Shown here: positions 26,104-33,593 of the stretch, piece after piece
How positions within the stretch are numbered: the stretch's first letter is position 1
Layout of the letters: each line of letters opens with the position of its first letter
Source: Streptomyces bathyalis
GTDB lineage: Bacteria; Actinomycetota; Actinomycetes; Streptomycetales; Streptomycetaceae
NCBI RefSeq assembly: GCF_015910445.1
Contig: NZ_CP048882.1
Span: 1,240,001-1,304,000 of the forward strand
Length of the DNA stretch: 64,000 nucleotides
Direction of reading: 5' to 3'
Translations under genes and position numbers: made by a program
The notes under the pieces: generated by a model
What the model was told of the DNA's origin: nothing
Databases searched by the model: none
What the model saw: the letters and a program-made list of their open reading frames with translations, nothing else

Positions 26104-26384
26104 TTCGCGGCGCCCATGTGGCGCGGGGAATCGCAAGAACGAGCCGAAAAGCAAGATGAGAAGAAGCGCGGTTGCTCGGAACCGATCCGAGCCCTGCACT
26201 TCGAGGGGAACGGCACCTGACGGACCTGCGGCCCGGGTGCCGGAAAAGACGAGTCGGAGCGGGCTGGTGTGGGACCGGGGTCCGAAGGGAGTGCCGCCCG
26301 TACCGGAGAGACAGGAGGGCGTTGCCCTCGACGTCGGCGGCGCCGTTGCCGCGCACGATGGATGGGTCCCGGAAGACCAACGAG

Positions 26385-26414
26385 CTGGGCCCGCACCCGA
26401 GGGTGCGGGCCCAG
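26385..26414 (-). terminator. Terminator hairpin after the cold-shock gene
   Basis: CTGGGCCCGCACCC and its perfect complement meet at a 2-nt centre (14-bp stem), starting 20 nt after the cold-shock protein stop. On the minus strand it is followed by a pyrimidine-rich stretch. Readthrough would reach the helicase gene about 320 nt further on. Confidence 0.75.
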
Positions 26415-26434
26415 CTTCGAAGAACGCCTCAGTG

Positions 26435-26638
26435 TCAGGCAGGAGTGATGTTCTCCGCCTGCGGGCCCTTCTGGCCCTGCGTGACGTCGAAGTTCACCTT
26501 CTGGCCTTCGTGCAGCTCACGGAAGCCCTGGGCGGCGATGTTCGAGTAGTGGGCGAAGACGTCAGCGCCGCCGCCATCCTGCTCGATGAAGCCGAAGCCC
26601 TTTTCCGAGTTGAACCACTTCACGGTGCCGGTAGCCAT
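26435..26638 (-). CDS. Cold-shock protein, CspA family
   Basis: The 67-residue protein is a complete cold-shock domain. [20 protein letters not shown] contains RNP1 (KGFGFI), [10 protein letters not shown] contains RNP2, and the barrel closes with [20 protein letters not shown]. It binds single-stranded RNA/DNA as a chaperone. ATG at 26638 has AAGGAG 8 nt upstream. A strong terminator follows it and a DEAD-box helicase gene lies next on the same strand. Confidence 0.95.
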   Translation of the reverse strand: MATGTVKWFNSEKGFGFIEQDGGGADVFAHYSNIAAQGFRELHEGQKVNFDVTQGQKGPQAENITPA

Positions 26639-26732
26639 GCATTTTCTCCTTCGGGGCAGTGCCCGAGGCCCGCACTCTGCGAACCCCGCGTCGCCGCGAT
26701 GATGCCCCGCCGGAAAATCACCGGCCTCACAA

Positions 26733-26774
26733 AAAAGTGCGCTCACCAGCTCAAAGGCCGGTAAGAGCACTTGA
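26733..26774 (-). terminator. Stem plus U-tract upstream of the cold-shock gene
   Basis: On the minus strand AAGTGC (26774-26769) pairs with GCACTT (26742-26737), and the transcript then continues into a run of six T (to 26733). U-tracts are rare in this genome. It lies about 100 nt before the cold-shock start and could be a terminator of an unknown upstream transcript or an attenuator in the cold-shock leader. Confidence 0.4.
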
Positions 26775-27272
26775 AGTATTCGGGAACCACAACTGCAACC
26801 AAAATGAACGGTAACACGCCGAGCGACCGGGCGGGCCATCAGTGCGGTCCCACTGGCCTGCGCGGTGATGCACCCCACGTTGACGGTGCACCCCACCTTG
26901 ATCAGGTGAGGGTGTCGCCGGGCCGCCGCCCGCGCGCTCATGGTGCGCTGCCCGCCAGGCCCGCGACCGCGCCGCGCCGCGCCGCCGGGAGCCCTGCCCG
27001 TCTCCGCGGGAGCGCCGTGTCCGTGCTCCTGGCCGTGGGCCAAGCGCCGGGATGCCGGGGCACCGGCCCTCCAGAGCAGCCGAGCGTGGCCGGTCCCGCG
27101 TGGCCGGCGGCACCCGAGGTGCGCCCGGCAGCTGCAGCCGTCGGCGCGGAATGCCGCTGCCGGGCCCCGCCTGGCTCAAGTCGCGCTGCTCCATGTGAGC
27201 CACCGCCTGGCCTCCGCTGCTGCCGCCTCCGGTGGCCTCACGGTTGGCAATCAGGGGCGCCGAGTAAAACTT
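26775..27272. other. About 500-bp stretch without a supportable gene
   Basis: Frames cross this region on both strands, but none shows recognisable protein sequence with a convincing ribosome site. It separates the leftward cold-shock gene from the rightward TPR-like gene and should hold the former's promoter. An AT-rich patch lies at 26790-26820. Confidence 0.4.
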
Positions 27273-27288
27273 TGTGAACTGATTCACA
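27273..27288. promoter_or_regulatory. Perfect CRP/FNR-type palindrome
   Basis: TGTGA and TCACA arms are separated by six bases (TGTGAACTGATTCACA), the exact layout of a CRP/FNR-family site, 87 nt before the TPR-like gene's GTG. It lies in a locally AT-rich segment. Whether the streptomycete Crp binds it is unknown. Confidence 0.45.
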
Positions 27289-27374
27289 GTAAACCCTTGG
27301 CCGGGTCCCGTACTCCGTGCTGAGATGCGCTCACATCCGGCTCGAAGCTCAATGGCGCGCTTGGGAGGGCAACT

Positions 27375-28205
27375 GTGGCGGAAACCGCCATGTCACGTTC
27401 GGTACAGCTGGAGGCCGGCGACGGCGAACCGTCTCCGGTGTTCGGTGCTGGCGCGCCACCGGAAGGGCCGGGCAAGGTCTCGCCCGTGGACGGCGCGGTG
27501 TGGCGGTTGCGCTCACGCGGCTGCTGGGAGGACGCGGCCGCGCTCCTGGAGCCCTACGCGGCGACGGACACGGCGGCTTCCCTGCGGCGGGCCGCGCTCC
27601 TGGTGGAACAGTGCATGTTCACGAACGACGGCTGGGACGCCGCGGAGTCCGCGCTGCGCGCCGCGGAGGCGCTCGCACAGGACGACGAGGAGCGCGGTGC
27701 GGCAGCGTGCGAACGGGGCCAACTCGCCTACACGGCAACGGTCCTGGGTGTACGCGACCGCTCGGACGAGGCGCGCGCCGCGCTGGGCAGGGCGGCCGCC
27801 CTGCTGCCGCCCACGGCACGCGGACGGGCGATGCTGGACTACCGGCGTGGACTGCTGGCCGAACACCTCAGCGACACACCGCAGTCGGCCCAGGCCGCCT
27901 ACCGGCGTGCGCACGCCGCCGCGGCGGCGCTCGACGACCTGCTCCTGTGCTCCTTCACCTGGCGGCATCTGGCCGGGCTCGCACTGCGGGAGGGCGAGAT
28001 CGCGGAGGCGCGGCACGGATTCACCGAATCGCTGCGGCTGCGCGAGGAGTTGGGCTTCCTGGTCGGCATGGCGCCGGCCCTCACGGCGCTGGCGGACGTG
28101 GAGCCGGAGCCGGAGGCGACCCGTCTGCGCGAAGAGGCCGGGCGCCTCTTCCGGCTGCTGGGCGGTGTCCCGACATGGCTCGCCGGACAGTTCCCCCCGG
28201 CCTGA
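27375..28205 (+). CDS. TPR-like helical-repeat protein, function unknown
   Basis: The 276-residue product consists of alanine-rich helix pairs from about residue 35 to 265, such as WDAAESALRAAEALAQDDEE, ARAALGRAAALLPPTARGRA and AQAAYRRAHAAAAALDDLLL, resembling degenerate tetratricopeptide repeats. GTG at 27375 has GGGAGGG 6 nt upstream. No enzymatic motif, signal peptide or membrane segment is seen. A scaffold or regulatory partner role is plausible. It is convergent with a GntR-type regulator. Confidence 0.7.
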   Translation: MAETAMSRSVQLEAGDGEPSPVFGAGAPPEGPGKVSPVDGAVWRLRSRGCWEDAAALLEPYAATDTAASLRRAALLVEQCMFTNDGWDAAESALRAAEALAQDDEERGAAACERGQLAYTATVLGVRDRSDEARAALGRAAALLPPTARGRAMLDYRRGLLAEHLSDTPQSAQAAYRRAHAAAAALDDLLLCSFTWRHLAGLALREGEIAEARHGFTESLRLREELGFLVGMAPALTALADVEPEPEATRLREEAGRLFRLLGGVPTWLAGQFPPA

Positions 28206-28266
28206 ACGCGGCCTGAACGCGGCCTGATCCGAAGGCTGCTGACGCGAAGTGACCTGGTCCTGCCGT

Positions 28267-28289
28267 CGCGCCGCCGGCCCGGCGGCGCG
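28267..28289. terminator. Bidirectional terminator hairpin
   Basis: CGCGCCGCCG and CGGCGGCGCG form a 10-bp perfect stem with a 3-nt loop between the convergent TPR-like and GntR genes. Confidence 0.65.
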
Positions 28290-28296
28290 GGGCGGC

Positions 28297-29187
28297 TCAG
28301 GCCGTCACGTGTGCGCGCAGGAGACGTTCGACCGCGGCGAGGTCCCGTTCGCGCAGCGCGTCCAGGAGAGCCATGTGGTCGGAGGCGTCCCTGAGCAGTT
28401 CCTCGGTGCACAGCGAACGGGCCGCGGGGGCGGGACGGCGATGGGCGCGGCGCTGTATGTCCGCTGCTATGGCGACGAGTTGGCGGTTGCCGGTCAGCTC
28501 CAGCAGCGCGCAGTGGAAGGCGCTGTCGGCGTCGGCGTAGGCGGCACGGTCGCCGCGTCCGGCAACGGCCAGCGCCTCGTCGGCGTACGGGCGGAGGCTC
28601 TCCCAGCACTCAGGCGGCATCGTGCGGGCCGTCTCAAGCACCGAGGGGATCTCCAACAGGATCCGTATCTCGGCCAGTTCGGCCACGTCCCGGTCGCTGC
28701 ACACCGCTATGCGGAAGCCGCGGTTGGGCACCGTCTCGACGGCGCCCTCGCACACCAGGCGCTGCATCGCCTCGCGTACAGGCGTCGCCGAGACGCCGAG
28801 GCGTTCGGCGAGGGCGGGCGCGGAGTAGACCTCGCCCGGAGCGAGTTCACCCGAGAGCAGGGCCTCGCGCAGGGCGGTGAGCACCTGGGCGCGCACGGAG
28901 TGCCGCTCGGGCTGCTTCGCCGAGCGGGACTGCCGGAAGTGGGAAGGACGCCCCCCGGGCGGTCCTGGCTGCCCCGGCACGCCGGACTCCCCGGGCCCAC
29001 CAGGCGTGGCGGCGCCCGTCACCGGCGGCGCCGCGGGTTCGCTGTGCACATGCTCGCCCCGTGCCCCCTCGTCGCCGTCGACCCCGGCGGGGTGCTGCTG
29101 TCCTGCCGGGCCCGGACGAGGGGAGCTGCAGGGGTGGAGCGCGGCATCTCCCGCCGGTACGGGCGCATCCGCTGCGGTCTGCTCCAT
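28297..29187 (-). CDS. GntR-family regulator, FadR/FCD subfamily
   Basis: The 296-residue protein has an unusually long disordered N-terminus (about 100 residues rich in Pro, Gly and Ala). A GntR winged helix follows (ALREALLSGELAPGEVYSAP then LGVSATPVREAMQRLVCEGA), then an FCD domain. The metal ligands expected of FCD proteins are visible: Asp and His in DADSAFHCALLELTGN, and later His in SDHMALL and LLRAHV. ATG at 29187 follows GGAGGG. It is divergent from an iron-box-controlled ferric reductase; its ligand is unknown. Confidence 0.85.
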   Translation of the reverse strand: MEQTAADAPVPAGDAALHPCSSPRPGPAGQQHPAGVDGDEGARGEHVHSEPAAPPVTGAATPGGPGESGVPGQPGPPGGRPSHFRQSRSAKQPERHSVRAQVLTALREALLSGELAPGEVYSAPALAERLGVSATPVREAMQRLVCEGAVETVPNRGFRIAVCSDRDVAELAEIRILLEIPSVLETARTMPPECWESLRPYADEALAVAGRGDRAAYADADSAFHCALLELTGNRQLVAIAADIQRRAHRRPAPAARSLCTEELLRDASDHMALLDALRERDLAAVERLLRAHVTA

Positions 29188-29255
29188 GTGCCCTCCAGGT
29201 CTCGCTGTGCACCATAGGCGGACCCGGCGCGAGATCAAACCTTCGCGGCATCGGC

Positions 29256-29274
29256 TAAGGTAAGGCTAACCTGC
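29256..29274. promoter_or_regulatory. Iron box (DmdR/IdeR-type operator)
   Basis: The 19-bp sequence TAAGGTAAGGCTAACCTGC matches the TTAGGTTAGGCTAACCTAA-type iron box at 15 of 19 positions. It sits 26 nt before the FhuF-like gene. Iron-loaded DmdR1/IdeR repressors bind such sites in streptomycetes and corynebacteria. Confidence 0.8.
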
Positions 29275-29299
29275 TGTTGATCTCGATCGGTGGTCCCCG

Positions 29300-30160
29300 A
29301 TGGCCATGCCCACGTTCGCCCCGGCCCCCGCAGAGCCCGCCGGCATCTCGCCGCTCACCGCGGCGTACGCACGGCTGAGCGATGTGTTCCAGGGGCTGCG
29401 CGTGCGTGAGGTCGGACCCGGCGGCGCTCTTCCCGTGGGCCCGGAGTGGGTGCCCGCCACCTGGTTGGCCGAAGGCGGGGCGTCCGTCGACGAGTTCATC
29501 GCCCAGGATGCGGAGCAGGCACTGCGCGACTACGGTCGCCGGCCGCGCGCCGACGTCGCCGCGACCTTCGGCCTGCACCGGTACGCCTGGCCGGTGTGCC
29601 TGCTGGTCACCATCCCGTGGTTCCTGCACCGCCGGGTCCCCCGCGTTCCCGTCGAGGCGGTGGCCTGCCGTCGTACCCCCGGCGAACTGGCAGTGCGGAT
29701 CGAGGAGTTCGCCTGCCTGCCGGGCGATGCGGCCGCGCAGTCCCCCGGCGCGCGTGTCGTCCCGGACGAGGAGGCGCTGCGCGCGGAAGTGCGGGCGGCG
29801 CTCGCGGAACATCTCACCCCGGTGCTCGAGGGCTTCCGCCCCCGCATACGGCGTGGCCCGAGGGCCCTGTGGGGCCTGGCGACGGACGAGATCACCGAAG
29901 GACTCTGGTATCTCGGCCATCTGCTCGGCGAGGAGAAGCGGGCCGTGCATGAGGCCGGGCTGCTGCTCCCGGGTGCCGTCCTCCCGTACGCGCAGCCCGC
30001 CGGCTTCCGCCAACTGACCGGGAAGAGCGGCGAGTTGCTGCCCACCCGCGACAGGGCGAGCTGCTGCCTCTACTACACGCTGCGCCCCCAGGACACCTGT
30101 GTGACGTGCCCCCGCACGTGCGACGCGGAGCGCATCGAGCGACTGTCCACGACTCGCTGA
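29300..30160 (+). CDS. FhuF-like (2Fe-2S) ferric-siderophore reductase
   Basis: The 286-residue protein ends with the FhuF-type cluster motif, a Cys-Cys pair followed by Cys-x2-Cys (ASCCLYYTLRPQDTCVTC), which binds a [2Fe-2S] centre. The N-terminal part matches the siderophore-reductase fold in length. It would reduce ferric iron released from imported siderophores in the cytosol. ATG at 29300 has a weak ribosome site and a second ATG lies two codons on. The iron box directly upstream shows regulation by iron starvation. Confidence 0.87.
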   Translation: MAMPTFAPAPAEPAGISPLTAAYARLSDVFQGLRVREVGPGGALPVGPEWVPATWLAEGGASVDEFIAQDAEQALRDYGRRPRADVAATFGLHRYAWPVCLLVTIPWFLHRRVPRVPVEAVACRRTPGELAVRIEEFACLPGDAAAQSPGARVVPDEEALRAEVRAALAEHLTPVLEGFRPRIRRGPRALWGLATDEITEGLWYLGHLLGEEKRAVHEAGLLLPGAVLPYAQPAGFRQLTGKSGELLPTRDRASCCLYYTLRPQDTCVTCPRTCDAERIERLSTTR

Positions 30161-30321
30161 GAAGTTCGACCCCAAACGCCCAACTCGGCACCCACTGGCC
30201 CCCGTTGGCGTTCTCTTGTGCCGAATCCCCCTTGATGCGCGGTCCGCTGCGCCAGGATGCCTCGCGTCAGAGCGGACCAGGCCGGCGCAACGGGCGGCCG
30301 ACGGGCGGCAAGGGGCATCGG

Positions 30322-31341
30322 ATGACAATGACGGATCTACCGCTGAGCGGGGCGGTGGCGGGCGCGGTGCTGCTCGTCGGCGCCCTCGCGGCGGTCGTGC
30401 TGATGGCACGGGGAAGACGGGCGAACAGGCGGGCGGGCGGCGACGACGGTCCGTCCGACTCCTGGGAGCAGATGGAGCAGCGCCGCCGCCGCAAGGAGAC
30501 GGTCTACGCGACGGCCGCCTATCTGCTGCTGTTCTGCTGTGCGGCGGTGGCCGCGGCGCTCTCCTTCCACGGCCTCGTCGGCTTCGGGCGGCAGAACCTC
30601 CGGCTGTCGGGCGGCTGGGAGTACCTCGTCCCGTTCGGGCTGGACGGCGCGGCGATGTTCTCCGCCGTCATCGCCGTGCGCGAGGCGAGCCACGGCGACG
30701 CGTCGCTCGGATCGCGGCTGCTGGTGTGGGCGTTCGCGGGTGCGGCCGCCTGGTTCAACTGGGTGCACGCTCCGCGCGGCACCGACCATGCCGGGGCGCC
30801 CGAGTTCTTCGCGGGGATGTCGCTCTCCGCGGCGATCCTCTTCGACCGCGCACTCAAGCAGACCCGTCGCGCCGCACTGCGCGAACAGGGCCTGGTCCCA
30901 CGACCGTTGCCGCAGATCCGGGTCGTACGGTGGCTCCGCGCTCCCCGCGAGACCTTCCGCGCCTGGTCGCTGATGCTGCTCGAGGGCGTACGGACGCTGG
31001 ACCAGGCCGTCGAGGAGGTGCGGGACGAGCGCCGGCAGCACGAGCAGGAACGTCTCCGCCGCAAGGAGCAGCAGAAACTCGACCGGGCCAAGGTGAAGGC
31101 CCTGGGCAGGCAGCACCGGGGACACGGCCGACGTGGACCCGGGAAGCCGGACGGCACGCGGGCGGAGTACCAGGCCGCGGTTCCCGCGTCCCAGGTATCC
31201 GCGGACCCGGCCGTGGCGATGCCGTCGCTGCCCGCTCAGAGCACGGGTGGACGCGGGGACGACGGCGCTGCCGGCACCGCCGGTCCGCGGCTGGACTCGC
31301 TCGAGGAGAAACTCGCCGAGATCGAGCGGCAGTTCGGCTGA
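30322..31341 (+). CDS. DUF2637 membrane protein (Spd-like)
   Basis: The 339-residue protein has about four hydrophobic segments. One lies near residues 8-28; YATAAYLLLFCCAAVAAALS, LVPFGLDGAAMFSAVIAV and LLVWAFAGAAAWFNWVHAPR follow, matching the DUF2637 domain found in actinobacterial Spd-type proteins. Then comes a basic coiled-coil-like region (QHEQERLRRKEQQKLDRAKV) and a low-complexity tail. ATG at 30322 has AAGGGG upstream. Plasmid SpdB proteins aid conjugal spread; this chromosomal version has no transfer genes around it. It is convergent with a PP2C-like gene. Confidence 0.75.
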   Translation: MTMTDLPLSGAVAGAVLLVGALAAVVLMARGRRANRRAGGDDGPSDSWEQMEQRRRRKETVYATAAYLLLFCCAAVAAALSFHGLVGFGRQNLRLSGGWEYLVPFGLDGAAMFSAVIAVREASHGDASLGSRLLVWAFAGAAAWFNWVHAPRGTDHAGAPEFFAGMSLSAAILFDRALKQTRRAALREQGLVPRPLPQIRVVRWLRAPRETFRAWSLMLLEGVRTLDQAVEEVRDERRQHEQERLRRKEQQKLDRAKVKALGRQHRGHGRRGPGKPDGTRAEYQAAVPASQVSADPAVAMPSLPAQSTGGRGDDGAAGTAGPRLDSLEEKLAEIERQFG

Positions 31342-31372
31342 GCCGGCGCGCGCCGCTCCCCGTCCGGGACTC

Positions 31373-33058
31373 TCACGACTCCCAGACGGCGACAGCCGTC
31401 CGGTCGTCCGCGTAGCCCCGTACACGCAGCTGCACGTCGGCGAGGAACGCGGCCAGGCCCGGAGGTTCCTCCCGGTCGTTCCATGACTGGGCCAGCCGGT
31501 GCGCGAACGGGGGCTCCGCGCGGAGCGGCTCGGCGAGCCCCGGGCTGCACAGCAGCAGCGTGTCGCCGCGCCGGGAGACGGTCGCGCTGAAGCGGAACGG
31601 TTCGGGCTCCGGCCGTGCGGGCTGCGGGAGGGGTGGCCGTGTGCGCGCGCCGGCGGCCGCCGCGGACAGGTCCATGGTCGGCGGGTCCGCTTCCCGCCGG
31701 CCCGTCGGCCCGGAGCGGTCCGGCTTCTGCTCGGGGCGGCTTCCGCTGCGCGGGCCGAGGGGGACGCTGAGCGCCGCCGGGTCGCCCAGCTCCGAGGGGT
31801 CGAGCGCGTTCAGGGCGGCATCCGCGCCGGAGCCGGCAATCGGCAACGGGCGGCCGCCGTCCTGTGGACGCGCACCCGGCTCGATCTCACGCCAGGCACC
31901 GGCGCGCAGCAGGAACAGACCTCCCTCACCCGCGCCGAAGAAGACACGGGTGCGGCACCGGGGGTCGGCGGACAGCAGGAGGCAGCGCAGATCCGCCGTG
32001 TACTCCTCGGGCTGCATCTCCCAGGCGGCGGCCTGTGCGCGCAGCTTGCCGTAGCAGCGGTCGGTCAGCCGCTGCAGTCCGGACTTGAGCTCGGAGCGCC
32101 TGTCCGCGCGTATGTCCTCGGCGAGACGCGCGTGGCTCCGGCCGACGACGCCGCCTATGGAGTGGCAGATCTCCCGGGCCGCCCGGTGCCCGCCGGTCGC
32201 GGCACGGCCCCCGGCCGCGACGGCGACCAGCAGCAGCGCGGACTCCCCCGAGCCGAAGCGCGCGGTGAGCAGGGCGTCGCGGCGCAGCGCTCCCCTGTGG
32301 CGGGCCGAGTCGCCGCGTATCGAGGCGGCGCGGAGAGTGAGTCCGCCGTAGTGGGCCCCGTCGAGGACCGTGTCGGGGACGAGTTCGGAAAGGGACGAGG
32401 GGTCGGCGGCGGGGAAGGTGGCCGGTTCGGCCTCGTAGGTCGGCGGGCGGTCACCGACGTGGTCCGGACGAAGTGGGGCCACGGGCTGCGCGGAGCCGTC
32501 GGCCTCCTCCGCAGCGGGAACCTCGTACTGCGACGGCGGTGCGGCAGGGAATGTCAGCCCGGCTGCCGTCGGCAGCGACCCGGCCTGCCCCGGGGGAGGA
32601 TCCTGAGCGGGCGGCGCCTGCGGCGAACCCGGCGCGTCGGCGCGGGGGCGGGGGTCGGGGTCGAGGTCGGCGTCGGGGTCGGCATCGGCGTCGGCGTCGG
32701 GGTCGGGGTCGGGCGGCGGCTCCTCGGCCGGGGTGCCGGGTTCGTCGCCGGTCCCCGCCGCGCCGTCAGATGAAGGTCCGGGGTCACTTTCCCGGGAGGG
32801 TCCGCTGCCGGACTCCTCCTCCGGTCTGCCGTCGTCCGTGTCGCGCTCGTCCGGCCGCGCGGTCCGTCCCGCGCCGGTCCCTCCGGGGGCGGTGCCGGGT
32901 CCCACGGTGCGCCGCACCGACGCGTACCGGTCGTCGAGGGTGTCCCCCGAGCCTCCGCGACCCGTGTCGGGGGATCCCGGGTCGTACAACTGGCTCCACC
33001 AGTCGTCCTGTTGGCCGGAATGCGGGTTCCGCGACCACCCCTGCTGACTCATGCTCAT
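31373..33058 (-). CDS. PP2C-like phosphatase-domain protein with acidic repeat linker
   Basis: The 561-residue protein has a disordered N-terminal half with an Asp-Pro/Asp-Ala repeat (about residues 115-140). From about 230 a PP2C-like domain begins (LTLRAASIRGDSARHRGALR). ALLLVAVAAGGRAATGGHRA replaces the usual metal-binding DGMGG motif, and no matching aspartates were found, so phosphatase activity is doubtful. It may be a pseudophosphatase that binds a phosphoprotein or partner. ATG at 33058 begins MSMSQQGWSRNPHS. It is convergent with the DUF2637 gene. Confidence 0.65.
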   Translation of the reverse strand: MSMSQQGWSRNPHSGQQDDWWSQLYDPGSPDTGRGGSGDTLDDRYASVRRTVGPGTAPGGTGAGRTARPDERDTDDGRPEEESGSGPSRESDPGPSSDGAAGTGDEPGTPAEEPPPDPDPDADADADPDADLDPDPRPRADAPGSPQAPPAQDPPPGQAGSLPTAAGLTFPAAPPSQYEVPAAEEADGSAQPVAPLRPDHVGDRPPTYEAEPATFPAADPSSLSELVPDTVLDGAHYGGLTLRAASIRGDSARHRGALRRDALLTARFGSGESALLLVAVAAGGRAATGGHRAAREICHSIGGVVGRSHARLAEDIRADRRSELKSGLQRLTDRCYGKLRAQAAAWEMQPEEYTADLRCLLLSADPRCRTRVFFGAGEGGLFLLRAGAWREIEPGARPQDGGRPLPIAGSGADAALNALDPSELGDPAALSVPLGPRSGSRPEQKPDRSGPTGRREADPPTMDLSAAAAGARTRPPLPQPARPEPEPFRFSATVSRRGDTLLLCSPGLAEPLRAEPPFAHRLAQSWNDREEPPGLAAFLADVQLRVRGYADDRTAVAVWES

Positions 33059-33203
33059 ATTGTTGCCCCGCCGTCGGGCAGGGCATGACCGCTTCCGGCG
33101 CCCCGCGCCCCGTTCTCCGTCCGGCGACGCAAGCCCTCGGTCGCAGGCCCTGATCGGACCGGCGCCCGATGCGCGGCGGCCCGGTGCGTGTGAGCCTTCG
33201 AGC

Positions 33204-33593
33204 ATGAGCGCTACCACCCGTCGGCGCGGCCTGAACCAGGCCGAGCGCGCCTATCTCGCGAGCCAGCGGCTGTGCCGGATGGCCACCGTGGACCCCTCGG
33301 GCCAGCCGCAGGTCAACCCCGTCGGCTTCTTCCTCCAGGACGACGGCACGATCCTCTCCGGCGGCCTCGCCCTCGCCGAGACCAAGCGCTGGCGCAACCT
33401 CCACTCCAATCCGCGCCTGGCGCTCGTGATCGACGACCTGGTGAGCGTCGACCCTTGGACGGTCCGGGGCGTGGAGATCCGCGGTGAGGCGGAGCTGCTC
33501 GTCGGGCCGCACGACCTCGCGAAGGGCATGAGCGACGAGTTGATCCGAGTGCATCCGCACTGGGTGCACAGCTGGGGCCTCATCGGCCTCTGA
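33204..33593 (+). CDS. PPOX-class F420-dependent flavin/deazaflavin oxidoreductase
   Basis: The 129-residue split-barrel protein begins MSATTRRRGLNQAERAYLAS and contains RMATVDPSGQPQVNPVGFFL and NPRLALVIDDLVSVDPWTVR, typical of small F420- or FMN-binding PPOX-family reductases. ATG at 33204 has a weak ribosome site. The substrate is unknown. Its last 14 nt overlap the convergent Ada-AlkA gene. Confidence 0.83.
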   Translation: MSATTRRRGLNQAERAYLASQRLCRMATVDPSGQPQVNPVGFFLQDDGTILSGGLALAETKRWRNLHSNPRLALVIDDLVSVDPWTVRGVEIRGEAELLVGPHDLAKGMSDELIRVHPHWVHSWGLIGL

